Assembly (NCBI GenBank): GCA_025201375.1
Contig: JAIWZP010000026.1
Coordinates: forward strand, 310,001-374,000
Source of the DNA: Gongronella butleri
Taxonomy: Eukaryota; Mucoromycota; Mucoromycetes; Mucorales; Cunninghamellaceae
Direction: 5' to 3'
DNA: 64,000 bases
The notes under the pieces: generated by a model
What the model was told of the DNA's origin: nothing
Databases searched by the model: none
What the model saw: the letters and a program-made list of their open reading frames with translations, nothing else
Program-made: the position numbers and the translations under genes
In this document: in pieces, positions 23,600-35,900 of the stretch
Position numbering within the stretch: the first letter of the stretch is position 1
Layout: every line of letters begins with the position of its first letter

Positions 23600-26500
23600 A
23601 TGAGTGCCGCTTCTTTTGATCTGCCGCTGGTAAAAAAGAGCAAGAAAAACGACGTAAAAAGCATGGTCTCACTGGTTTTAATAGACGGAGAGGCCAAAAG
23701 ACACGCTTTTGATGGTCCAGGCCAATGTCAAGGCCGCCCACAAGCTAAACGACGAACTTGCAACCTATGTCCGCGAGCGGTAAAATAGAGAAACGATGTT
23801 AAAAAAGGGGGTAACATGATCATTTACGTCTTGTCGACATAGTGCGATGCTGGAGGACAGCTATGCGAAAGGCTTGCAAAAGCTTTCCAAGAAAATCTGG
23901 GTATCTGACAGAGCATCACTTGGGTAAGGAGCCAATGGTGAGAGAGAGGGGGAGGGGATGGAGTGGAAAAAGGAGACAAGCAAGCTTGAGAAACATCAAG
24001 AGAAAGGGGGGCAAATTGATCCAATATGATGGCTTTTCTCAGGTCCATGGCCGATGTGTGGGACAGCTTGCAGCACGAGCTGATTGAATCCGCCACCATT
24101 CACGCCGATCTTGCGTCCCGTTGCCTCCACGACGTCGACCGGTCGCTACGCACCGCGCTGCCCGACCACCCCGCCTACAAAAAGCTCCACTCGGTAAAAC
24201 ATCATCCTTTTGCGTTGCAATTGAAACCAATGGGGAGGGGGGCTAATCCGCTCTTTTTCTTATGTCATTTAGATGGAAGCCTTTATCCAAAAGCTCGTCA
24301 AGGAGTACGACGAGCGCCGTGTCAAGCTGAACAAGGTACTAGGGGTAGACAAAAAAAATGGGAGAAAAAGTCCATTGACCACCCTTTGTAGACCAAGAAA
24401 AAGGCACAGGATCCTAAGCATGCCGAGGCAAAGAAAGCGCTTGAAATCACGCAAATTGATTGGCAGCAGCAAAAAGAAAATTATTTGAGAGTAAAAAAGA
24501 AAGAAAAAAAAAAAAGCAAGCGACGCGTCGATTGACCACGTTTTTTATGCTTTTCTACAGACCTTCCAGCAAGCAGATGAGCACAGGTGGAATGCGATGA
24601 AGAACACCCTGCAATTGTTTGTATCGTTACACAAGGAGCATTTGTTGCAGCGCATTCAGGTACTAAAAAAAAAAATTAAACAAAACGGGCAATTCATTTT
24701 TTATTTTTTCAATTTAGGTGATTGACGAAAAGATGAACCAAGTGTCGGATGTGGATGCTGGGCGCCTTGCGTTTGCGTACGAGGATGCGATTCATCATCA
24801 TCATCATCCTCACGATGGATCGGACATCCAGCCAGAGCCATCGATTTCGCAGCCCACGACGATTTCCACGACAACGTCACCACGGTCGCCACGCACACTG
24901 CCGTCGACACCTTCACAGCCGACGCTGCTGATCGATACCTTGGACGACGACGCCGTGCTGCCTGTGACGCGCGTGCAATCGTCGGAAATGTCGGAATCGG
25001 CGTCGTCGCCCACCCATTCGCATCCCACGCCGCCAACGACCGTGTCCCCGTCGCCATCGACTCCCTCCATCAAGGCTCCCAAGAAGTTTTTGTCCAATTT
25101 TACCATGCGGCGCAAATCACGGTCCGTGGTGTCACTTGTGGATCCGCTTTCACTGATGCCGTCGCCGCCCACGGGAGATGAAGGCAATCAGTCGGGTATT
25201 TCATCGTTCCCCATGGGCCGCCGCCGCCGTAGCAGCACACCGCACCAACAACAGGTCGAAAAGCAGCAAGAAAAGCACGAAAAGCACGAAACCGGCACAA
25301 AGGATTGGTCAAAGGAATTGCATGCAGTGCATGAAGAGCACCCACCGATGGAATTGCTCCCGCCCAAGCTGCGCAAGGCATCCAGCTTTGCAGATAGCTT
25401 CATCTCATCCGGAACAGCGTCTGCAACGTCCCCACTGCCACCATCGCCTCTTGTTGACGAGCAAGGCTTCTCCATTCCGCCCGCCGACCGATTTGCACCT
25501 CTGGGCACACCCGTTCAAGACAATGGCGACGATGACGACGACGATGATGACAATGAGCACGACAATGAGCATGCATCCAGCAAATCCAATGGCCATGAGA
25601 TGATGATGGAAGGAAGTTCAGGCGAGACCAACGGATTTACGCCCAAGATCCGATTGGATATTAAGAGCGATGGGATCCGCGATGACGCTGGTACGTCGCA
25701 GGTGGCGCTGACGCGTGTGCAATCGATGCTCAAGGAGTCGTCGCGACCTGCGGGCAATGGACGTCGCCGTGGCCGCCGAGATGTGCGATCCACCGCACCT
25801 TCCACGCCATCGCCCCTCGCTCTGCTGCCCCCTGTCGCCGATTCAGCTGAAAAAGACGAACCTTTGGTCTCTTCCATGAATGCCAGCTCGCTGTCCATGG
25901 TCGCTTCTCCTGTGGCGCCCACCGAATCATCCATCAGCACCGCGCCGTCGCCAACATCGCCAAACCATAACCCTAACCCTAATCCTTTTGCGGCGCATCT
26001 CGATGCCATTGCCCAGTCGCCGCCTTCGACACCCGTGGTGGTCGATGCCCAATGGCAGCCCACGCCCATGCACCAAAATGAGTCGATTTCACCCATTACC
26101 GTGCCATTGACCATCAACGAGACCCTGCATGCCGAATTACACGATGGCAAGGCCACGCGCGTCATGGTCCAAGGCATCGTGAGCCTTGGCGCCGACGATG
26201 CACCCAAGGATGGCGTGTTTTACCTTGGTTTGAGGCATGATGGCGCGTTAAAGGCCGAAAGTGCGCATAGCGCCGTGCAATGGCTCGCCACTGACGACGA
26301 CGACGCGGCAGACACGCTTGCAACCGTGTTCCAGGTGGATGCAGCGAAATTGACGCCCGGTGATGCCGATTCGACGCGTTTGATCCAGTACACGACGACA
26401 CGCACGGCCACACCCAGTTTGCCGCTGACCATCACGCCTCTGTGGAAGTGCGACGCCGACCAGACGCGCCTGCTCATCAAGTACACGCACGAAGGATGCC

Positions 26501-26799
26501 AGCAGCTCATGATGATGACGCAAATCAACAAGGAATGCGCCGCCGCCCAATCGCTACCCACCGGCCAATGGATCGTCGACCAGCAGCGCATGCTCTGGGA
26601 CCTCGAGAATGAAACTTCCAACATGGTCCGTGCTCGCTTCTCCACGGCCACACAGGCGGACCCCCAGCCCATTGCCGCACGCTTCACATTGAACCACTTG
26701 ATCTCGGGCCTCGCCTTTTTGGAAACACATCCTGTCTACGCCGTCGCAACGCCAACACTCCACACAGCAACACGCACCGGAAAATACCTAGCATTCTGA
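23600..26799 (+). CDS. SYP1: F-BAR/muHD endocytic adaptor (SYP1/FCHO family)
   Basis: FCHO proteins bind curved membrane at nascent clathrin-coated pits and recruit early endocytic factors. The first exon is only MSAASFDLPL; the second enters with RPKDTLLMVQANVKAAHKLN. Several short exons then build an F-BAR domain: DELATYVRERAMLEDSYAKG, LQKLSKKIW, SLQHELIESATIHADLASRC, YDERRVKLNK, ITQIDWQQQKENYLRTFQQA, QLFVSLHKEHLLQRIQVIDE. The large last exon begins near 24718. It encodes a Ser/Thr/Pro-rich disordered linker with a basic KKFLSNFTMRRKSRS patch and an Asp run. It ends with a mu-homology-like domain whose last strand reads RTGKYLAF. The telomere-like bases near 25970 simply encode Asn-Pro repeats. 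The domain order F-BAR, linker, muHD is diagnostic. Confidence 0.9.
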
Positions 26800-27961
26800 A
26801 AAAAAGAAAGAATAAGAAAATAAAAAAAAGAAAAAGAAACACATTCATCATAAAATTGGCACCTTGCTGCGGAAGCCCCTTTTATATCGAGGACTACTAT
26901 GTGACAGAAAACAAAGGGCACACGCATCGCGTCTTTGGACTGCGCAGCATGACGAAAAAGGCTCACATACAGCACAAAGCTCATTTTACTTCAGATTTAG
27001 GCTCGATGCTCTCCAACAGTCAAAAAAGAACATGTCTAAAGCCTTGAAACACGTTCTAATAGGATGTGACAAGCAAGAAAGTCCAATAGGAATCAACTCG
27101 TAAGCGGCCACAGACTATGGATGCGCTCAAAACACGAAGATCAAAATTTGGCCGTGCCGAGCTCCAAAACCAAAATCGAAAAATCAAGTTCCCTGAATGG
27201 CGCCAAACTTTCACACAAGATGAAGCGCATGGAGAAACAACAGAAAAAGCCCAGAACGAGAGCGGGCCATCTGTTGGTTGACGAGCAATGAGCGATTTTA
27301 GATTTATTTTCATCCGCGATTTTCGTCACAAAAACGCGTCGATAAAATTCCGCCAACGCGTCCATTGGAAAGTGACACGCCAGATGCATAACTTCGACTT
27401 GAACAGGCACGTGTCACTCGACGCCTGACGCGGTTTATCACGCGTCCAAGTTGACACGCAAAAAGACAGCTTGCATGGAATCTGCCTGGAACACGCTTTT
27501 TGCAGTGATCATCGATAGCCACGTACCCATCAGATCGAGCTCTTTCTGATATTCTCTGTTTCACGGCTCTGCGGTCAGTTTTCATCGACTTTTCCTTGAG
27601 GCGAAAAAAAAACAGGCAAATGGCACAACATGCAACTGCTAGAGGCCAAAAGCACACATTGCACGTCTGTTGTCCAATGATTTTATATTGCTGAGCAACA
27701 ATAAATTGAATTGCTGAAAAAAAAAGTCCCAATTAGTGATTTCTCGTGTTATGCTATTGAAATCCTCTCTGTTGAAGGTTTTTTTTTTTTTTTTTTGATA
27801 AAAATGAATTAACGGGTGTAATGTTTTATTAATTTTTAGAATGGCAAGACAATACCGAAATATGGTGCTCGTGCAAAAAAAAAAAAAAAAGAAAAATATG
27901 GGTATAGGCACGGCAATAGAGGAGGAGGAACAGGGGGGGATAATTCATACAATAAAAGACC
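26800..27961. other. Spacer carrying dispersed repeat copy 1
   Basis: Contains copy 1 of a diverged dispersed repeat at about 27090-27600. The right end is rich in A/T runs (near 27780 and 27876) and borders the stop-interrupted gene. No gene was seen. Confidence 0.5.
27090..27600. repeat. Dispersed repeat, copy 1
   Basis: Matches about 30590-31070 in order and orientation. Shared blocks include AAGATCAAAATTT, CCAAACTTTCACACAAGATG-AAGC, GAGAAA-CA-CA-AAAA, AACGCGTCCA--GG, ATGCAT-A-TT-GACT and TCTTTCTGAT. Identity by eye is roughly 65-75% with small gaps. No protein is encoded. Confidence 0.65.
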
Positions 27962-29396
27962 CTAGTTGGGCTTGCTTGTTGTTGCGGTAATGTCATGCGG
28001 GGGGAGGTTGGAAGGGGGGCGCTCGTTGCTCGACAGGATTTCCAATTTGAACTTGGATAGGCGGCGGCGGTCGGGTTTTTTGCCCATTGGCGCGTTGACG
28101 CGGGCGACGGTTGGTGCTGGGGCGACGGTTGGGCGGCGGGTCAAAGGACCGGCGGCGGGCGAGGCGGGGCGCTGTTCGTTATGTGCCTTTTCAGCTTTTT
28201 CGGCTGCATCGAACAAGGGATGTAATTCTTGCGCGGCCTCGTCAAATTTTTAGTCGTCGCGGCCGTTCTGCGCGGCTCCTTAGGGCGGCATGTTGGGCAG
28301 TCGGCTCGTGGGGGCGGGCTCGGGCAGTCGGCTCGTGGGGGCGGGCTCGGACGCGTGCTTGGCGGTGGGCGCGTCGGAGAGCCCGCCCAACAGCTCCTCG
28401 ATAGAGGCACCTTGGCGGTGCGGCGTGAATGGCGCGGGCGGCTCAAGGCGGCGGGCTCGCTCGTTGACGAGGATGCCCAGGACGTCGGGCAAAGAGCGAG
28501 ACAGACGGAACTCTTGCGGGGCATACCGCTTGAACGGCGAAAGTGGCGCGTCGGGTGCCCCGGGGATCTGAGCAAGAAGCTCCATCATCGGCAGACCAGC
28601 GTAAGGGTTCGGAACCGACGCAAACACGCGCGGCAAAGCAGGACCAATCTACATGGGCTGCAAAAAGGAAAGAAACATGAGAAATCAGTTTTTTTTTATT
28701 TTTTATTTTCTTTCATCAATGACTTACGGGAGCGCTCTTGATGGCGGACAGGCGGTCCTTGTCGGTCGGGGACGGGGGTGGCGACAATGGCGGCGTGTTC
28801 ACGGTCTTGGGCGTTGAATCGATTGATTCTGCCGACTTTGTCGCCTCGTCGAGGTACTGCGGCGTTGGGAGCCGGCGCAACGCGCGCAGAGTCTTGAGCA
28901 CCTCCTGCGCGTCGGGCGCGGGCGTGTTGTACGCAGCAGAGAGGGCATCGTCAACGCTTTTGTCAGCAGGTCAAGCGATCGGCGTGCGGACACCCAGGTG
29001 GGCATCGGCAGGCGGGAAGCTGGCAGCCAGCAGAACAAACAGAGCCTTGAGCACCTTTGGCGCGAAAGTGTACGCCTTGTGGGAGGCCGACAGGAGCAGC
29101 CAAACACCAAAAAAGACATTCACCGCGAGAGAAACCAGGAACCAAAGGGGGACCACGTCAAGCAGCGCAGGGACCATTGGCACCGGCGCCTCAGCAACCG
29201 AGCACGTTGCAAGAGGTTCGCCCGGAAGCAGACGACCAAGAAGCGGACGCACCTCAAACACCAGCGGAGGAGAAAACGCGCTTAACACCTCAGGAAGCGC
29301 GCGCAAACTTGCCACGGAGCCTTCGTAAAGCACGTCAAAAAGCCGCACAAGCGCTGTTGCCAAGTAAATAACAAGCGGGACAGCAACGGAAAGCAT
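27962..29396 (-). pseudogene. Membrane-protein-like gene interrupted by in-frame stops
   Basis: Not a recognised family. One reading frame starts MLSVAVPLVIYLATALVRL after a C/T tract and runs with membrane-like segments (LWFLVSLAVNVFFGVWLLL, VLKALFVLLAASF) to TPIA, where TGA occurs at 28973-28971. The same frame then continues, PADKSVDDALSAAYNTP ... DRLSAIKSAP, to a GTAAGT donor. After the intron it resumes with PALPRVFASVPNPYAGLPMM and a Pro-rich stretch carrying EPAPTSRLP twice. It meets TAA at 28282-28280, nine codons, TAA at 28252-28250, then KFDEAAQELHPLFDAAEKAE ... TTSKPN and a final TAA. A TAG at 28651-28649 may instead be the splice acceptor. No frameshift is visible. Either it is a recent pseudogene or the assembly or splicing differs from my model. 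Confidence 0.5.
28308..28355 (-). repeat. 24-base direct duplication
   Basis: A GC-rich unit containing CAGTCGGCTCGTGGGGGCGG occurs twice in tandem, encoding EPAPTSRLP twice on the minus strand. Confidence 0.8.
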
Positions 29397-32300
29397 AGAA
29401 ACAAGAAGTGGGCACCAAAGAAAAAGTAAAGAGGAAAAGAGAGAGAGCAGTAATATTTTCTCAGCGAAGCGCGCCTTTTGACAACTCTTCCCAAGGCATC
29501 GGCCAATGACATCTTGCGATTCTCAGTTGCTGCGGCCTCACGATACAAAAACAGATCAGGCTGATCAGATTTTTTTTTTTTTGCAAAAGCATGCGCGTTT
29601 TGGCCATTTGCGCGCGCAATCTTTCAAGCATTTGCCTCAAAGTTTGACACAGTAATGCCAAGCATCTCATCCTTCCAGTGCATATCTTTTGATAGAATAT
29701 GCCTGCAAATCCATCGAGAAATCACCATGGGAACAGTGAGTACTATGATTTCTTCCTGGTCTCCACTTCTCCCTTTTTTTTCTTCGTCAAATGCACTTTT
29801 TTTCTCATGAAAAAATAAAATGCCAATGAAAAGTCTTGACAGCGACCCGTGACCACACGCTCCCTCCCCTTTGCTTTTTCCTAATTGGATTGACAAGGCC
29901 CCAGATTGCCAGGAAACACTCTTTTCTTTTCTTTGGGACCACTTTTGATAGCAAACCGTGCTTCTAGCAACACGTAGAAACTCGAACGGAGAGAATCGGC
30001 TAGGTAGATCGTGTAGAAAAAATGTAAAGATCAAAAAAAGGGGGATCGGGTGAAGGTAGCCTATTGGCCCAATTGTCGGCGACTGAAATTGACTCGCGAT
30101 TGCCCACCGGCATGAATTCCGCTCCCGCCGCGAAAAAAAAAGGAACAGACTAGAACTTGAACAGCCAAAAGGTCATATGGCAAAAAAAAAATCTTGAACT
30201 ATGCGTTGCCTCGCACTTTTTTTTTATTTTTTTTAGCCAGGCAGTGACGCGGATACAAGAGCATCAGTGCTTCCGCCACGATAATCAGCGTTTATTCTGG
30301 CTTGCATTACACACGCTGAAAAAAAAAAAAAAATGCAGCAAATTAAGAGTGCTCCTCCATTTTTATAACAAATCGAGAACGACTTTCCGCTTTGAAAAGA
30401 TGCACTGTACACTGATGCTTAGGATCATCCCATCGAGCAACAGGAGTCATCGTGAATTGTACGTGCAACAACGCAAAAGCGCAAAATCAATGATAAATTG
30501 TTAATATCCAGGAACCCAATTATTGTGTTTGCTTCTGCCTGGGCTCACTTAGATCGTTTTGTTGTCCAATCGCTTATGTAAAAGTTTTGAAGCAAACGGC
30601 TCGTGGAGGCAGCCGCATGCGCAAGATCAAATTTTAGCCGCGGGCGGCCGCTCAAACCAAAAAAGAAAAAATGGGCTCCTAGAGTTTGGCCAAACTTACA
30701 CACATGATGAAGCACGCCGAGAAATCAGCAAAAACACCAAAAAAGAGACCAGTCCAATAATCCGTTGGCAAGCAATGCGCAATGTTCGTTAATATTTGAC
30801 GCGCGCATGGCGCCACTAGAACGTGTCATAGCGCCGTCCCGACGCGTCCACCGGCACGGTGTGAACGAGGTGCATGAATTTGACTCGGCAATGGGGTTGG
30901 TAGCACGACAGGAGTGCGAGAACTCACGCGTCGAATCTCATTAGGAAATTTCAACGTGCGTGAATTCACTCAAAAATCATCATTTTTCGCCGATCACCGA
31001 TACCCACATGCGCGTCGGGGCGGCCTCTTTCTGATGGATCGCGTTCTTCGGCGCTGCAGCTGATCTTCGTGAAGATAGCCTTGTGCCGAAATTTTGCAGT
31101 TATTTTGCGCAAAACGCAAAAGCCAAATAATGAACCCTTGTTTTTTAGTTTATTTCTGCTGGTAAATGAGAGTCGTCTACCATGTGATTGAATGGCGCGG
31201 CGATCAGACGACCTAAATTTCTCGATTTTCAGCCGGTCGACTGCACCCCTTGGGAAATCCGGCCTTTTTGAAAATCGTCATTGCGCACCATCTAGTGCTC
31301 GTATCGCCTCAGTAGTGGGAGCATTCGAACGAGAAGAATTGTAGCTACCAGATCAATGATCGTGATTTTTGAGTGTTTGTCAAATCCATCGATAAAATAC
31401 GACAAAACAACAAAATCGCTGCGATAGACATGTTCTCGAAAAACGCCCAATCGATATCCATTTTTTATTTCATAGAGAGCAGTCAACAGACGTATGGAGC
31501 ATGTACAATACGGTTCATACAACGATTCTGTTGAGCGCTTGCCAAGTTTGCATGAGAAAGCAGCGCGTTTATCAATTTATTGGATTAAGGTCGGCCTTTT
31601 GTCATTTTTGTAAGGGTCGCCTGCGCGCGCATTCGCTCCTTAGATTTTTGTTGACCTGTTTGGTCAGGGACTTTTGCTAACCCAAAGTCGGGTGTGGCGG
31701 ATTTGGGGGTGGATTTGACAAAATGAGACTATTTGACGCCTTGACGCGCTACCAGACCCCTGGATACGCCATCATCATGCATGAGCAGGATGCATTGACG
31801 CGGTGTTCATGCAAGCAAAAATAGAAACAGCCACGGTTAACCGAGGCGTTTTGGAGAAAATCCAGAAAAGCTGTATTCCAAGGTTTTGGTTGAGAGGAAA
31901 AAAAAAAAGTCCAATCGCGCGATTCGGAGACGGAGTTGAGCCTCCATGAGAAGCAACGCGCGCGGACCATCCCCATGGTGTCGGAATTCGAATGCAAGCC
32001 ATGATGTCGTCCCGCGCAAACATGCGCGGAAAACATTGATCATGCCCCTTTTTTTGTTCCTTGCCCTGTCGTTATCAAACGACCCATGCTTAGGCATATC
32101 TTACAATCGACAAAAGTGGCGCTTCTTCGCTTTCGAATGAGGTCACTCCGGGCAGCGTTTGACAAGAGAACCATTCAAAAATCGCGCATCAAAGAAAAAA
32201 AAGACAGGATTTTCGGCCCCCCGCCTGGATGGTGACATCCGAAAATGGATGTCGTGGGGCCCTTTTGTGCAAGAGAAAAAAAAATGGGGTCGCACTCCTT

Positions 32301-32977
32301 ATTTGAGGTTGCATGGATGGCCATTTTTGGCGGGAAATCATTATGTGGTTCGCGCTTTTTTGCAGAGCCGCCCATGGGTGATCGATGCCGATTGCCCTGT
32401 CCCTCGTCCCTCGTCTCTCGTCTCAATCGTCATTTCTTGCCCCCCCCCAACCCATCACCCCCCCCCAATGCCTTGTGCCACCTTCAAAAAAAAAAAAAGC
32501 GTGGACCTCCCCCCTCCCCCAGTTGGCAGCAGGTTTCCTCTTCGGTTGGTTAGCGGAGGGGCCGGTGGAAAAGCGTCATTGCTTTTTTCATGTGCAAGGG
32601 TCAAGGTGGATTTGCCATTGTCGTTGAACCCAAGACCGCCGCGTCACGGGGCGCGTAGCTTTTTATTTCTGGGTTGAGGCGCCGCTTGCTTTTTCGCTCA
32701 CGTTTGGCTTTTTCGCTTTCTTTTTCTCACTTTTTTTTTTTTTGCGTCTCCCATTGTGCCACCAGAAAAAGGGAAGCATTTCGTTGCCTGCCTCCTATTT
32801 TTTTTTTTCTTCTTCTTTGTCTTCTTTACCCACTTTTTTTTTTTCTGTATACCCAGTCTTTTTTTTTTCACCGCTCTCCCCCATTCCGCCTGACCACAAC
32901 CTGTATTTTTTTCTTGTTCTCTCCCCCCGCTCCGCCTCTTTTCCTCACCCTGTTTGCCCTCCTTACGCTTGTTTCTT
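29397..32977. other. Long spacer with repeat copy 2 and KAP104 promoter
   Basis: No convincing gene. A minus-strand frame at 29624-30034 is open but has no family features. The stretch 30590-31070 is repeat copy 2. The part around 32160-32690 is GC-richer and holds several A runs. From 32690 to 32975 the plus strand is almost pure C/T and leads to the KAP104 start. Confidence 0.5.
30590..31070. repeat. Dispersed repeat, copy 2
   Basis: Partner of the copy at 27090-27600, same orientation, about 3.5 kb away. It lacks coding capacity. No clear terminal inverted repeats or target duplications were seen. Confidence 0.65.
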
Positions 32978-35900
32978 ATGGCTGAGTGGACCCCCAATCA
33001 GGACAGCCTCCTTCAGCTGCTGGAGCTACTGATGCAGGCGGCTGAGCCAGAACAAGGCCAAAGTCAAGAGTGGATCTTCAAAGTATTGTCGAAAAAAAAG
33101 AGAGAAAGAAAAAAAAGGGGGGGGAACGGGGTGCGCCCCTGAATTTTTTTTTTTTTTTATTCTCATTCTCTCGTTTTTTTAACTTTTCCAATTTACAATA
33201 GAGACTCGAGTCGTTTCATCGCATTGGTGAATACCCATTATACTTGGTGCACATTTTGACTCAGCTACAGCAACATGGGACGATCCGATCAGTGGCAGGC
33301 ATGGTGCTCAAGAACCTTGTGTTGGACTATCAGGTGCCGATGCATCCGTCCGTGCAGTCGATTGTCAAGCAGCAATGCAGACTCGCCGTCATCCATCCTG
33401 ATCCGGACCCCATCGTGCGCAATGCAGTTGAGCTCGTGATTACTGCGCTCATGCGCCGCGGTGGGGTACGTGCGTGGTATGACATTCTTGTCTTGCTCAC
33501 AGATCAATTGCAACACACCAGTCAAATCCACGTCGAGGTAAAAAAAAAAAAAAAAAAAAACGTAAAAATTGCTTCATTTTCACCATATATTTTTTTTTCG
33601 TTGCCTTTTCAGATGGCGCTCCGGACGCTGTGCACGGTCTGTGAAGACTGCACGACGGAATTGGACCATCCACATTTGATCGACTTGATTTTGCCGCGGT
33701 TAATCGCTTTTTTTGATCATCCAGACACGCGTTTACAGGTGAAATCGCTTGCTGCGGCGAACCAATTCATCCTGATTTCGTCGCAATCCCTGCCAAAGTG
33801 TGTGGACCAATACCTGCAATCGATCTTACGACGGATGCGCCCCCAGGAGGATCCTGCGATTCGGCAAGAGGTGTGTCGGACCCTCGTTTTGCTTGCTGAG
33901 AAGCAACCCGAGGTGATTGCGCCGTACGGGCGTGAATTAGTGCAATACATGTTGCTGTGCTTACAAGATCCTGAGGATTACGTGGCCATTGAGGCGTGTA
34001 CGTTCTGGCAGCCTTGCCTGGACGCGACGGCGCTCCAGCAATATGTGGTTGACGTTATTCCACAGCTTGTGCCTTTATTGCTCGACCACATGGTCCTCAG
34101 CGAGGAAGACGAATTGATGCTCATGCCCTCGTCTTCCATTGACGACGACCAGGCATCCACACCGCCCTCCTCTTTGCCCCTGTCACTCATGCCAGGTTGC
34201 TCCTCCAACGACAGACAATCTCCTCCCTCCCCATCGCCCACACAAAGGGCCGTGGCCGCCACCCCCGGCGCGCCAATCGTCGAAAATGCCAATTATGGCT
34301 CGGCACCACCTTCGCCAACGCCAATGCAAGACGCACCATCACTTTCGCCACCAACACGCATGGAAGACGCGCGTCTCGCGCCCGACGATGACGATGACGA
34401 CAATGCCATGTCTGACGACGACAGCGAATTGGACGACGACGAAGACGACGACATGCTGGCCAGCATGGACGACGACGATGATGACATGGACCAAGATCCT
34501 ATTCCCGAAAATGAAGAATTCTACTCGGAATGGACTCGTCGCAAACGTAGCGCCACCTCGTTCGAATGCCTGATGTCCGAGTATCCCGAACAGGTCGTTT
34601 ATGCCTTGTTCACGGTCCTCAGCAGCCGATTGAACTCTGAAAATTGGAAATTGCGCGAAAGCGGCATCTTGGCGCTTGGCACCATCAATCCCGGTAATAG
34701 AAAAAAAAAACAGAACAGAGCCATTGATCATACTGGAGGGCATTGGAGAGCAATGGGAGGGCAAAAAGACAAATGAAGGGCAAATAAAAGGCAAACGAGA
34801 GGGCAAAAGAGCCTGATGCGTCTTTTATTCATTTTGTTTGTATTTGTAGATTGCATCTCGACGATGGCACCTCATTTACCCGGCGTGATACCCTACTTGC
34901 TTCAAAGCACCACCGATTTGAATGTAAGATAACAATTTTTTTTTCTTTTCGTTTTTCTTTCTTTTTTTTTTTTTTTTTTTTTTTTTGGTGTCGTGTGACG
35001 TCAACAGTGTGCATGCTGCATGATTTTTTTTTTTTTTTTCGGGGGGACTGATTGCCCTTTTTCTCTCGGGTTTCCCTTTATTAGCCATGCGTCCGTGCCA
35101 CGGCGTGCTGGACACTAAGTCGGTATTCAAAGTGGACCGTGCCGCAGTTTTTTACTGAAAAAGGGCGCGACATGGTGTATAAACCGGTGCTTGATTCGGT
35201 GCTCCGGAGCCTGCTTGACACGGACAAGCAGGTGCAGACGACGGCCAGCGCGGCGCTGACGACGTTTATAGAAGAAAGCTCCGTCGTGGCGCTGACACCT
35301 TATTTACCGGAAATCCTGGCCAAGATGAACGCTGCCTTTTCAATGTACGGCGAGCGAAATACGAATCTGCTGCTCGACAGCCTTGGCAGCCTGTCCGAAT
35401 CGGTGGGTCACGCCCTGCAGCAGCCGGGCGTCAAGGAATTAGTCATGCTTCCGCTTGTTTCACGATGGAATGCCCTGGCCGACAATGATCCCAATTGGTT
35501 TCCACTGTTTTCGGTAAGGGGAGGCGAGGCAAAAAAAAAAAAAGGGGGTGTGCCGTTGGGCGCAATTGCATGTGGGGGGGGGGGGGCTGAAAAAGAGAGA
35601 GAGAGAAAAAAAAGGGGGTCATGCGCCCATTGACATTTTTATTTTTTTTTATTTTTGGCTTCTAGTGCCTCTGTTCCGTGACGGCTGCGCTTGGCAATGC
35701 ATTTGAGCCCTATGCGGAATTGGTGTTTTTGCGTTGTCTGTATTTTATCAACACGACGCTGCGCGTTTATCTGATGACCAACGAGGTGATGGACCTTGAA
35801 TTCCTTGTGGGCGCGTTGCAGGTGCTTTCTGGCCTTGTGCAGGGCCTGGGCACGAACATCCGGCCATTGGTCGCCAGATCCACGCTGCTCAAAATGCTGG

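Noticed and set aside
25968..25985. Telomere-like CCCTAA repeats
   Set aside because: Only about two and a half units, inside the SYP1 coding frame, where they encode Asn-Pro repeats. There is no chromosome end here.
28649..28651. In-frame TAG as a fourth nonsense codon
   Set aside because: The same bases give an AG acceptor that keeps the frame (ATT GGT next), so this stop may simply be intronic. It is not counted as firm evidence.
29624..30034. 136-codon open frame on the minus strand
   Set aside because: No motif, no promoter-like tract and no clear splicing to the neighbouring broken gene. It could be an upstream exon, but I cannot support it.
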